The notes under the pieces were generated by a model, which saw only the letters and a program-made list of their open reading frames with translations, was not told the DNA's origin and did not search any database. Both the position numbers and the translations under genes were made by a program. From Burkholderiales bacterium (lineage in GTDB: Bacteria; Pseudomonadota; Gammaproteobacteria; Burkholderiales; Burkholderiaceae_C), in the NCBI GenBank assembly GCA_947372465.1, contig CANBTT010000001.1, positions 62,001 to 126,000 of the forward strand: a stretch of 64,000 nucleotides of DNA, in the 5' to 3' direction. Of the stretch, positions 50,447 to 58,705 are shown piece after piece (within the stretch, counting starts at the first letter, position 1; each line of letters opens with the position of its first letter).

Positions 50447-51019
50447 TTACTCAAGCCTTTTTTTTAGATCCTCATCAAATTGTCCATCAATGAGAATAAA
50501 TGCCACCAAACACGGCTCCTTTGAACGGTTGGTCCAAGCATGGTTGGTACCACATTGCACCAAGATGTCTCCCGCTTTCAGCAAGACCTCAGAGTCGTCA
50601 AGCAGCATGGTGATCTCCCCTGAGAGCACAATGGCGTAATCAATGGTCTCGGTTTGGTGCATCAGTGGGTGGCGGCCGTTTTGCGCAAAGGTACTGCCCG
50701 CTTTGTTGCCCAAAGACGCAAAAAGTTCTTGGGACGCAGAAGCATCTAGTTTATCCAAGCCTTCGTGATCGGGTGGGAAACAGTTAACGCGCAGCACTGT
50801 GCCGTGCTTCTCGGGCAACTGGCGCCTTGGTCCGCTCGTGGTCTCCGCAGTTTGCGCACTGACCACCGCAGGGGTTTCATGGGTTCTAAAGATGTCGGTG
50901 GAAAAATAATTGGGCCTCAATGGGACCGTGTGAACAAAGGGTGAGGGACCATCCGAGATCACAACCGCTTTTCCATTTTCGTCATGACCTGTCACAACTC
51001 TTCTTACAATGCCGTTCAT
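50447..51019 (-). CDS. Cupin-domain protein, family of the 48954 cupin
   Basis: The 190-residue protein begins NGIVRRVVTGHDENGKAVV, has an insert of about 30 residues relative to its paralogue, and ends with a cupin barrel (HPLMHQTETIDYAIVLSGE, GDILVQCGTNHAWTN). The His-containing strands could bind a metal. It is preceded by AAGGA and lies in the minus-strand run ThDP enzyme, CMD-like protein, Bug, cupin, Bug. Confidence 0.8.
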   Translation of the reverse strand: MNGIVRRVVTGHDENGKAVVISDGPSPFVHTVPLRPNYFSTDIFRTHETPAVVSAQTAETTSGPRRQLPEKHGTVLRVNCFPPDHEGLDKLDASASQELFASLGNKAGSTFAQNGRHPLMHQTETIDYAIVLSGEITMLLDDSEVLLKAGDILVQCGTNHAWTNRSKEPCLVAFILIDGQFDEDLKKRLE

Positions 51020-51053
51020 GTTCTGTCCTTGTGTTGAATGTCTAATTTCAATA

Positions 51054-52016
51054 TCAATCCAATGCGATGTTCTTTTCCTTGATCAACTTGGACCAGATCG
51101 CTGTTTCGGAATTGATCATGTTCGTGAAGCTTTGTCCACTGAGTACGAGAGGAACGGCACCCGCTTCTGCCAATCGTTTTTTAAACTCCTCGGTTTCAAA
51201 TGACTTGCTGATCGCTTCTGCTATTTTTTGCGCACTTGCTTGTGGTATGCCCTTGGGACCCATGATGGCAAACCATGGCAAGATCTCAAGCCCCGTATAG
51301 CCTTGTTCAGCGATGGTGGGCACCTCTGGTAGCAGAGCGCTTCTTCGTCCGACCACCGCAATCATTTTGACTTTTCCAGTTTGCACGGAAGGCCTGGCCA
51401 AGCCAACACTGATGAACATGCCTGATATCTGACCGCCCAGTACATCCGCATACGCAGGCGTCGCACCCTTGTAGGGCACGTGCAAAAGATCGATGTTCGC
51501 CACATCCTTTAACAATTCAATATAGGCGTGAAGGATGTTGCCCTTGCCCGCAGAACCAAATGACAAAGGCGCACTTGAGGTCTTGGCCAAAGCCACCAAT
51601 TCCTTTAAATTGTTCGCTGCAATATTTTTCGCAACAATCACACCAATTTCTGTTTGAGCAATGCAAACAATGGGCACCAAATCCTTGGCGGGATCATAGG
51701 GAATGGACTTGTCGATCAAGGGATAAAAGGTGATCATCCCAGAACTTGCAAAGAGCAAATTGCTGCCATCGGGTGAACCTTGTTTTAAAAGATTAACACC
51801 AACGGCACCATTGCCTCCGGCATGGTTCTCGGTCACAACCGTGGCTTTGAGGTGGGTGCGCAAAGCATCAGCGGCCAGACGGCCATAAATGTCTGTGGGC
51901 CCCCCAGCAGCCAGCGGAATGATGATGCGCATATTGCTCGGTAGGTTTTGCGCACCAGCATTAAGAAGGAGCAGCGCCAAACCCAGCAAGACCCCACATT
52001 TGAACACTCGATTCAT
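51054..52016 (-). CDS. Bug-family periplasmic solute receptor (TctC-like)
   Basis: The 320-residue protein has a signal peptide ending LLNAGAQ (about 22), MRIIIPLAAGGPTDIYGRLA, DGSNLLFASSG where DGYT is usual, and HVPYKGATPAYADVLGG. ATG 52016 has GGAGG six bases upstream, which rules out the ATG four codons earlier. It lies 18 bp after the CMD-like gene, indicating co-transcription with the cytoplasmic ThDP enzyme. Confidence 0.88.
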   Translation of the reverse strand: MNRVFKCGVLLGLALLLLNAGAQNLPSNMRIIIPLAAGGPTDIYGRLAADALRTHLKATVVTENHAGGNGAVGVNLLKQGSPDGSNLLFASSGMITFYPLIDKSIPYDPAKDLVPIVCIAQTEIGVIVAKNIAANNLKELVALAKTSSAPLSFGSAGKGNILHAYIELLKDVANIDLLHVPYKGATPAYADVLGGQISGMFISVGLARPSVQTGKVKMIAVVGRRSALLPEVPTIAEQGYTGLEILPWFAIMGPKGIPQASAQKIAEAISKSFETEEFKKRLAEAGAVPLVLSGQSFTNMINSETAIWSKLIKEKNIALD

Positions 52017-52034
52017 ATAGACCTCCATTTCACT

Positions 52035-52589
52035 TCAACCTCTTGGCAAGGGAACAGCACCTTCTGGAATGGGCTGCCTGATGGCGTTCAAAATGACCGA
52101 CACAAAACCAAAATAACCAATGGTGGACAGCAAGTCCAAGGTGGTCAACTCACCAAATCTTGAGATGGCTTTTGCATATGTGACGTCGCTCACGTCTTTA
52201 TCGAACAAAATTTCATGTGTGAACGCATAAATAAGCGACAAATCCGTGTTTTCTAAAGAAGGCCTCTCACCATTTCGAATGGACTCAATGATCGCGGGAT
52301 GCAAGCCGAGTTCAAGCGCCAATTTGCTGTGTGCATACCACTCGTAATCGGCAGACCAAAATTTTGCAGTGATCAAAATTGCAAACTCACGGTGCAAGGG
52401 CTCAAGCGTGCTTTCAAATCGGATGCTATCGCCCAAGAGACGAACGCGGTCCGTGAGGGTTGGGTTTCGCAGCAGTGCATTGAACGGCCCACGCAGACCC
52501 TTTCTCGGGCCGTTGATCAGCGCCTGGGCAGCAGCTTGTTGCTGCTCGTTCATTTGTTCCAAGGGAATGGGTTTGAATCTTTGTGTCAT
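52035..52589 (-). CDS. Carboxymuconolactone decarboxylase-like protein
   Basis: The 184-residue all-helical protein resembles CMD/AhpD-like proteins, with GPFNALLRNPTLTDRVRLLG and REFAILITAKFWSADYEWYAHSKLA. The AhpD redox CxxC is absent (the position reads FWSADYEW), so it is closer to CMD-type proteins of uncertain activity. ATG 52589 is preceded by AAGGTG. Its start lies 9 bp downstream of the ThDP enzyme stop. Confidence 0.8.
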   Translation of the reverse strand: MTQRFKPIPLEQMNEQQQAAAQALINGPRKGLRGPFNALLRNPTLTDRVRLLGDSIRFESTLEPLHREFAILITAKFWSADYEWYAHSKLALELGLHPAIIESIRNGERPSLENTDLSLIYAFTHEILFDKDVSDVTYAKAISRFGELTTLDLLSTIGYFGFVSVILNAIRQPIPEGAVPLPRG

Positions 52590-52597
52590 GGGGCACC

Positions 52598-54274
52598 TTA
52601 AGTGGGTAACCAAGCCATCGGCGCTTGGTAAGCAAATTCTGTTTTTACATCAATCACAGTGGGCAAATGGCTTTGAAGGGCTTGCTCAAAAGCCTGTTGA
52701 AAATCATCGGCCTTCTCTACCGTGAGGCCCAAACAGCCGTAGGCTTGGGCAATTTTTGCAAAGTCAGTTTTTTCATAAACATAGCACTCTGATTTTTTGC
52801 CCTCCTCGCGACCTGCATAGGCGATGTTGAGATTCTTGAGACCTTGTGAGAGGCACTCGTTGTTGTTCACAATCACGATCACATTGAGGCCCATTCGCTT
52901 GGCTGTTTCAAGCTCGGGCAAATGGTAGGCAAAGCCCCCGTCTCCAGTAAAACAAACGACGGCTCTGTTTGGAGCTGCAGCTTTTGCGCCAATGGCGGCA
53001 GGGAATGACCAGCCCAAAGAACCCGCGGCTCTGATGTAGGTTTGATCCTCGTGGGTGAACTCCACATAGTTGCCTGTCCACAATGCCGAATAACCCGTAT
53101 CGGCCACCAAAATGGCATCTTTGGGCAGCAATCTTGTCAACTCCGCGCACAGTCTTTGAGGTCTGATAGGGGCTTGAGCTCGGCTCAAGTCGGCTTGAAT
53201 GTCTAGTCGCCACTGTGCAAGAAGGGCCGCTGAATGGTCCAACCAATCGGTGTGTTTAAGGGGCTCCATGACAGCGCACAAGTCCGTTAAAAAGCTCCTG
53301 ATATCACTTTGAACCGCGAGGGTATGGGTGTAATTTCGACCAAGCTCTACAGGATCCATGTCCACTTGAATAATGGGCGTACCCACCCTTGGCAATTTCC
53401 AATTGCCCGTGGTGTGATCGCTCGTATTGCTGCCCAGATAAATCACCAAATCCGACTCATCCACGATGTGATTGCTGCAACTTCGTCCATACAAACCAAC
53501 CGTTCCACGGTAATAAGGATCGCGCTCGATCATGATGGATTTGGCATCCAAGGTGGTCACCACGGGGGCATCGATTTTGGCAGCGAAAGATTTCAAGGCC
53601 TCGCGTGCGCCCGAGATCACCGCACCTCGGTCAACCACAATGACGGGCTTGATGGAGTTGTTGATCGCTGTCTTGCATTGTTCGATCAGTGCCAGATCGG
53701 GCCTGGGTCTAAAGGCGGGAAACTGCGCATGCACGGCATCCACAACCACCTCCTCACTCATTTCAAGCGGCGTGATGGCGTCCCCTGTGAAACCAGCCAC
53801 GTCGATGTGAACAGGCCTTGGAGTGCTTGTCGTGGCCTCTCTAAAGGCTTGCCTGATCAAATGAGGCATTTGTTCGATGACCTCCATTTGTGCACTGAAC
53901 TTGGTCACGGGTCTGAACAGTGGGGTGTGCTCCACCTCTTGGTATGCGTTCTTGTACTGCATGGCAGCCACATGGCGCCCGGTGAAAGCAATCACACTGG
54001 AGTGACCCAAATAGGGATCTTGCATGGAAGCCGCCAAATTGGCTGCACCCACCGATTGAGCCATGCAAATGCCTGGTTTGCCCGCAATTCGAGCATAACC
54101 ATCCGCCATGTAACCCACACCCTTTTCGGAGTGACCCAGCACGCGAACAATGGAAGTGTCCTCAATTTCAGCCAGCATGCGGCGCAAAATCGCATCCATG
54201 AAAAAAATATGTGTCACACCATATGCTTGTAGCATCTGTGCGAAAAATGTCGCACCCGTTTTCTTTGAGCTCAA
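52598..54274 (-). CDS. Cytoplasmic ThDP-dependent enzyme (acetolactate synthase-like superfamily)
   Basis: The 558-residue protein has the three-domain ThDP architecture: an N-terminal Pyr domain with activating Glu50 (GHSEKGVGYMADGYAR), a central domain (KPVIVVDRGAVISG) and a C-terminal PP domain (CFTGDGGFAYHLPELETAK to IVNNNE). Acetolactate synthases, benzoylformate decarboxylases and related lyases share it; the reaction is unassigned. It starts with TTG 54274 after GGAGA; an ATG 13 codons in would cut into the family N-terminus. It heads a run with CMD-like, Bug and cupin genes. Confidence 0.83.
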   Translation of the reverse strand: MSSKKTGATFFAQMLQAYGVTHIFFMDAILRRMLAEIEDTSIVRVLGHSEKGVGYMADGYARIAGKPGICMAQSVGAANLAASMQDPYLGHSSVIAFTGRHVAAMQYKNAYQEVEHTPLFRPVTKFSAQMEVIEQMPHLIRQAFREATTSTPRPVHIDVAGFTGDAITPLEMSEEVVVDAVHAQFPAFRPRPDLALIEQCKTAINNSIKPVIVVDRGAVISGAREALKSFAAKIDAPVVTTLDAKSIMIERDPYYRGTVGLYGRSCSNHIVDESDLVIYLGSNTSDHTTGNWKLPRVGTPIIQVDMDPVELGRNYTHTLAVQSDIRSFLTDLCAVMEPLKHTDWLDHSAALLAQWRLDIQADLSRAQAPIRPQRLCAELTRLLPKDAILVADTGYSALWTGNYVEFTHEDQTYIRAAGSLGWSFPAAIGAKAAAPNRAVVCFTGDGGFAYHLPELETAKRMGLNVIVIVNNNECLSQGLKNLNIAYAGREEGKKSECYVYEKTDFAKIAQAYGCLGLTVEKADDFQQAFEQALQSHLPTVIDVKTEFAYQAPMAWLPT

Positions 54275-54372
54275 AACCGATTCTCCGTTTTTAAAACTTT
54301 GTTACTTGGTGAATGATCTTTTTTTGGGTCGAATGCGTGCGATAAAGCACTAAAGCATCGACAAAAACCCAT

Positions 54373-54412
54373 AAAAAAGCGAGATCACCCAAACATGCAG
54401 CAACCTCGCTTT
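54373..54412 (-). terminator. Intrinsic terminator downstream of the cytochrome c gene
   Basis: On the minus strand AAAGCGAG pairs perfectly with CTCGCTTT across a 21-base loop, and a run of T follows. It separates the exported-ThDP/cytochrome unit from the cytoplasmic ThDP gene at 54274. Confidence 0.7.
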
Positions 54413-54471
54413 AACCCGTCAAATGAGTTCTCAAGAGACTGAACGAACAGCCCCTAAGGCGCCCAGTCCCT

Positions 54472-54834
54472 TTATTTCATCTGCAACAAAGGCAAGGTCT
54501 TGGGGTCTGGCGCAGCTGGCATGCTCTCAAGATAGGCATGGATATTGGCCAACTCTTCAGCCGAGAGAATTTTCTCGGAATAAGGTGGCATGGGACCCAC
54601 CGTGTTTCGAATGAAAGCATTGAAATAGGCCAAGGGTTTTGGATTGGGCGCAAGCTTGAGACCTGCAACTCCTCCCTGACCTTGTGTTCCATGGCACTGC
54701 CAACAACCATTTTTCATGTAAGCCGCCTCTCCCTCCTTGGCAGTCGCAGCGTGAGACCATGGGGTCTGAGACAAGAGCACCAAGGCACCTAAAGAAAATG
54801 CAATGGATTTCATTTTTTTAACAGATACTTTCAT
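54472..54834 (-). CDS. Periplasmic monohaem cytochrome c
   Basis: The 120-residue protein has a signal peptide ending PWSHAA (about 30), one haem motif CWQCHG and a conventional axial-Met region VGPMPPYSEKILSAEELANI. ATG 54834 was chosen because AAGGA lies eight bases upstream; longer and shorter starts exist. It begins 29 bp after the exported ThDP enzyme's stop, and a terminator follows, so the two form a two-gene unit. It is the likely electron acceptor of that enzyme, by inference from position. Confidence 0.87.
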   Translation of the reverse strand: MKVSVKKMKSIAFSLGALVLLSQTPWSHAATAKEGEAAYMKNGCWQCHGTQGQGGVAGLKLAPNPKPLAYFNAFIRNTVGPMPPYSEKILSAEELANIHAYLESMPAAPDPKTLPLLQMK

Positions 54835-54863
54835 CAATAATTCCTTCATTGGCTTGCGTTGCA

Positions 54864-56867
54864 TTATCTAGGTTGAGTCCACACGTTCAAAAGCGCTGGG
54901 TGACCAGACTTGACCACCTCCACGGCTTCCTTCAGCGCTGGACCCAAATCCTCTGGGCGCTTAATGGGTCCCTTGGCCCACCAGCCCATTGACTCAGCCA
55001 ATTTATGGTATTCAATGTCAGGGTTTTGAATGCTGGTACCAATGGGTCCCATGTCATTGCCGTTGTTGACTTTTCTATTTCTAAAGTTGGCCAACCTTTG
55101 CAAATGCATCACCTCTTGGTGATAGCCTCGGTTGTTGTGCATGACCGACAACAATGGAATCTTGTGGTGTGCCGCAGTCCATAAAACACCAGGCGCAAAC
55201 ATCAAGTCACCGTCTGATTGAATGCTCACTGAGAATCGACCCAAGTCACGGTTTGCAAGAGCAGCACCAACAGAGGCGGGCGCACCATACCCTACACCAT
55301 AACCCCCTGAGCGACCCAACCACTGATAGTGCTTCTCAAACGGCCACAAACGGTTGGGCCAGTTGCTGACATTGCCTTCAGAGGCAACCAGTGACCAATC
55401 CAGATGCTTGATCGCGTGATAAATCTCCATAGAGAACCGCGCCGTGCTGATGGGGCTTGCATTCCAAGCCACTGCGGCTTGGGCTTGCGTCTTGGCAAAC
55501 TCCTCGGCATAGGCCTTCTTTGCATTCTCACCACGCTTGGCAATTTGGTCTTTTTTGTCGTTGGGGATGGCCGATTTGAGCGCCTCAATCAAGGCGGGCA
55601 TGGTCGCCTCCGCATCTGCGGGCATAGAGACGTCAATCTCTTGAAAACGCTGGAAATCTTGGTAATTGGCTTTGGTGATCAACTCAGCCGCATTGATGCT
55701 GATGAGCTTGGTGCCGGGCTTGATCTTGGAGGCCTGAGAGCCCGTGCCCTCGTTCAAGTGGTTGTCGGTGTACTGATTGACCGTGGCCCAAAAGTCAGAC
55801 AACTCCAAGCCCAAAATCACATCCGCTCCTCCAATGACAGCAGCGGGACTGCTCAGATAATGGGTCCTTGGGAAGTTCATGCGACTGCCCTGATCCACCA
55901 CACGTGCTTGCAAGACTTCAGCGAGCTCAACCAACAAACCCACCCCTTTGGGTGTTCTTGCACTGCGATCAACCACGATCACGGGGTTTTGAGCTTGGGC
56001 CAACAAACGAGCGGCCTCCTTGACTGCGCCAGAATCACCCTGAGGTGGGCTGCTTGGAATGTACCTAGGAATGGTGGGCATGAAGCCCCCCTTCTCTTTC
56101 ACAGGCTCAGACTGCAAGGCCGCGTCCAAAGAAAACGCCACAGGCCCGAAGGGCGGCGTCATGGCAATTTTGTAGCCCCTGACCATGGATTGAGCAAAAT
56201 GCTGCAATGACACAGGCGCATCGTCCCATTTTGTGTAATCACGCACAATGGCGCAAATGTCTTGTGCCGAGTGGAAGGTGGGCACACCAGGCGGACGGTA
56301 AGCTGCATCGGTGTCGTTGCCGCCCACCACAATGACGGGCACTCGATCGCACCAAGCGTTGTACATGGCCATGGTCGCGTGCTGAAGACCCACTGTCCCG
56401 TGACACAAAGACATCAAAGGCTTGCCCGACGCCTTGAAGTAGCCATGCGCCATGGCAACGGCAGATTCCTCGTGCATGCAACTGATGTACTCGGGCATGA
56501 CATTTTGGCCATAGTCAATCAAGGACTCGTGAATCGCTCTGAAGCTTGAGGCGCAATTGGAAGGAATGTATTTGATGTCCAAGGTCTTGATCACGTCGAC
56601 CATGAAATCTGATCCCGCCTTGCCGTGCACTCGGCCGCCAAGCTCAGGCGGCATGCCGCTTTCATTTCGTATGCCGTGGCCAGAGGGAGGCAATGCAGAC
56701 GGCTTCTTGGGCTCAGCGGGCGCTTTGTCAGCGGCTTGGGCCACACCAGCAGCGGAAGCACTCATCACGCCAACGGCGCTGCTTGCCACCACGCTGTTCA
56801 AAAACTGTCGCCTGGCCAGTGTGTTTTGGGGTTCTTGCTTAGGCTCTTTTTTGGGCTCTTGCTTCAT
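54864..56867 (-). CDS. Tat-exported ThDP-dependent enzyme
   Basis: The 667-residue protein begins with a lysine/glutamate-rich stretch, then a twin-arginine signal (ARRQFLNSVVASSAVGV, from residue 18) with a cleavage site after GVAQA (residue 45). The mature part is a full ThDP enzyme: activating Glu in SCMHEESAVAMAHGYF (about 132), a central domain (NPVIVVDRSAR), and the PP-domain motif QSDGDLMFAPGVLW to SVMHNNRGYH. ThDP enzymes of this superfamily are normally cytoplasmic; Tat export of a folded, cofactor-loaded enzyme is unusual. A cytochrome c gene follows. The reaction, possibly oxidative decarboxylation of a 2-oxo acid, is inferred only. The ATG has AGGAAG upstream. Confidence 0.85.
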   Translation of the reverse strand: MKQEPKKEPKQEPQNTLARRQFLNSVVASSAVGVMSASAAGVAQAADKAPAEPKKPSALPPSGHGIRNESGMPPELGGRVHGKAGSDFMVDVIKTLDIKYIPSNCASSFRAIHESLIDYGQNVMPEYISCMHEESAVAMAHGYFKASGKPLMSLCHGTVGLQHATMAMYNAWCDRVPVIVVGGNDTDAAYRPPGVPTFHSAQDICAIVRDYTKWDDAPVSLQHFAQSMVRGYKIAMTPPFGPVAFSLDAALQSEPVKEKGGFMPTIPRYIPSSPPQGDSGAVKEAARLLAQAQNPVIVVDRSARTPKGVGLLVELAEVLQARVVDQGSRMNFPRTHYLSSPAAVIGGADVILGLELSDFWATVNQYTDNHLNEGTGSQASKIKPGTKLISINAAELITKANYQDFQRFQEIDVSMPADAEATMPALIEALKSAIPNDKKDQIAKRGENAKKAYAEEFAKTQAQAAVAWNASPISTARFSMEIYHAIKHLDWSLVASEGNVSNWPNRLWPFEKHYQWLGRSGGYGVGYGAPASVGAALANRDLGRFSVSIQSDGDLMFAPGVLWTAAHHKIPLLSVMHNNRGYHQEVMHLQRLANFRNRKVNNGNDMGPIGTSIQNPDIEYHKLAESMGWWAKGPIKRPEDLGPALKEAVEVVKSGHPALLNVWTQPR

Positions 56868-57072
56868 GTGCTTCCTACTTGTTTTGGGGTTCGCAAATCG
56901 GGCTCAACAACAAGCCCACTTCTTAGGACAGAACCATACCTAAAAGAAAACCGATTGACCACACGCATTTACCCTAGCCAAGACCGACTTTCCCTACAAT
57001 GGGGGATGACTTTTATTCACAGCCCCCAAGTGCAGCGCTGTAGATTTGCACTTTTAAACGCTCAACAGAAAG

Positions 57073-58491
57073 ATGCGCATGAACTTTGAATTTGAGGCGA
57101 TGAACGCTGTATTTGCTTTACAAAAGGATTTATCCCGCAAAACCCCACCCACATCCCTATCGCAACGACGTGCCCAACTGCTCAAATTACTGGACGTTCT
57201 TGGCAGCAAAAAAGAGGCCCTTCAAGCGGCGATCAACGCAGACTTTCAAACACGAAGTGCGCATGAAACCTTGGCCGCAGAGATCATGACCAGCATGCAA
57301 GAGATCCACTACACGCTCAGACATTTAAAGAAGTGGATGAAAGACACCCCTGTGAAAGTACCTTATTGGCTTCAACCTGGGCGCGCCAAAATCAAACCCC
57401 AAGCCTTGGGATGCGTTGGCATCATCGTGCCCTGGAATTACCCTTTGTACTTGGCGATTTCACCGCTTTGTGCTGCACTTTCAGCAGGCAACCGCGTGAT
57501 GATCAAAATGTCTGAGCAAACGCCAAATTTTGCGGCCTTTTTCAAAGATGAAATTGACAGCATCTTCTCCAATGAAGAGGTGCATGTGGTCAACGGTGAG
57601 AGGTCTCTTGGCGTGGCCTTTTCACAATTGCCTTTTGACCATTTGTTCTTCACGGGATCCAGTGCGGTGGGCAAAGAGGTGATGAAAGTCTGTGCAACAA
57701 ACCTCACGCCCCTGACTTTGGAGTTGGGTGGCAAGTCCCCTGCTTTGATCACCCCAAAATGCAATCTTAAAGATGTTGCTCAAAAAATCATCTACGGCAA
57801 GCTCTTCAACGCAGGACAAACCTGTATCGCACCCGACTATGTCTTGGTGCCCAAAGTGCAGCGTGAAGATTTGCTCATTGAACTCAAAGCCGCCTGCGAA
57901 AAGCTCTTCCCCAGTTTAGAGGCAAATCCAGACTTTAGCGCCATCATCAACCAGACACAACACACTCGACTGCAACGTTTATTGCTTGAGGCACAAACGC
58001 TCAAGGCCACAGTCACGCCTCTTCATCCCGAAACATTGAACACCTTGAGCAGAAAATTCGCGCCCACAGCGGTCTTACTGGACATGGATTCACCGCTTTC
58101 GTTGATGAGAGAGGAAATATTTGGCCCCATCTTGCCCATTGTGGCTTATGACAACATGGACGAAGCCATCGCCTTCATCAATGCCAAAGACAGGCCCTTG
58201 GCTTTGTATGTCTTTGGGCAAGACACCTTGCTGATCGAAAACGTGCTCAACCACACCGTGTCAGGTGGGGTCACCGTCAACGGCGTGTTTAACCATCTGC
58301 TGACCCATGAGTTGCCCTTTGGAGGGGTTGGGCAAAGCGGCATGGGCGCCTACCATGGCAAAACAGGGTTTGACACCTTTAGCAAACAAAAAAGCATTTT
58401 CACGCAAAGCCCATGGTCCATGGCGTTCTTGCTTTACCCCCCCTATGGATGGTTTTTCAAAAAAGTCATGCAATTCATCATGGGCAAATGA
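57073..58491 (+). CDS. Aldehyde dehydrogenase, coniferyl-aldehyde dehydrogenase-like
   Basis: The 472-residue NAD(P)-dependent enzyme oxidises an aldehyde to an acid. It has VPWNYPLYLAISPLCAALSAGN, FTGSSAVGKEVM, the general-base Glu in LELGGKSPALI, the nucleophilic Cys in NAGQTCIAPDYVLVP and a C-terminal hydrophobic tail (WSMAFLLYPPYGWFFKKVMQF). The APDYVLVP variant and short N-terminus fit the coniferyl-aldehyde/class 3 group. The exact aldehyde is unknown. It is divergent from the exported ThDP enzyme, whose aldehyde product it could oxidise if that enzyme is a decarboxylase, although the compartments differ. Confidence 0.88.
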   Translation: MRMNFEFEAMNAVFALQKDLSRKTPPTSLSQRRAQLLKLLDVLGSKKEALQAAINADFQTRSAHETLAAEIMTSMQEIHYTLRHLKKWMKDTPVKVPYWLQPGRAKIKPQALGCVGIIVPWNYPLYLAISPLCAALSAGNRVMIKMSEQTPNFAAFFKDEIDSIFSNEEVHVVNGERSLGVAFSQLPFDHLFFTGSSAVGKEVMKVCATNLTPLTLELGGKSPALITPKCNLKDVAQKIIYGKLFNAGQTCIAPDYVLVPKVQREDLLIELKAACEKLFPSLEANPDFSAIINQTQHTRLQRLLLEAQTLKATVTPLHPETLNTLSRKFAPTAVLLDMDSPLSLMREEIFGPILPIVAYDNMDEAIAFINAKDRPLALYVFGQDTLLIENVLNHTVSGGVTVNGVFNHLLTHELPFGGVGQSGMGAYHGKTGFDTFSKQKSIFTQSPWSMAFLLYPPYGWFFKKVMQFIMGK

Positions 58492-58640
58492 AGTCTGTTT
58501 TTGCTTTAAAAAATTGAGATCAGGTTTCCTTATTTTTTCTAGCGTTAACCCTGATCTGCATCTCGAGAATTTGAGGTTCAATAGGGGGTCTTTGAAACTT
58601 CAGCGCTGTGAGGTTTTACGTCACCCGCTTTTTCAAAAAG

Positions 58641-58667
58641 TCCTCTTTTTCACAGAGGATTTTTTTT
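58641..58667 (+). terminator. Intrinsic terminator between the aldehyde dehydrogenase and Bug genes
   Basis: TCCTCT pairs perfectly with AGAGGA around a seven-base loop, followed by eight T. It lies 150 bp after the aldehyde dehydrogenase stop but only 38 bp before the Bug start at 58706. It may therefore act as an attenuator for that gene if transcription starts upstream. Confidence 0.8.
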
Positions 58668-58705
58668 AAACAACCTTCGCCTCCCTTCAACTTGATTTGC
58701 CATTT

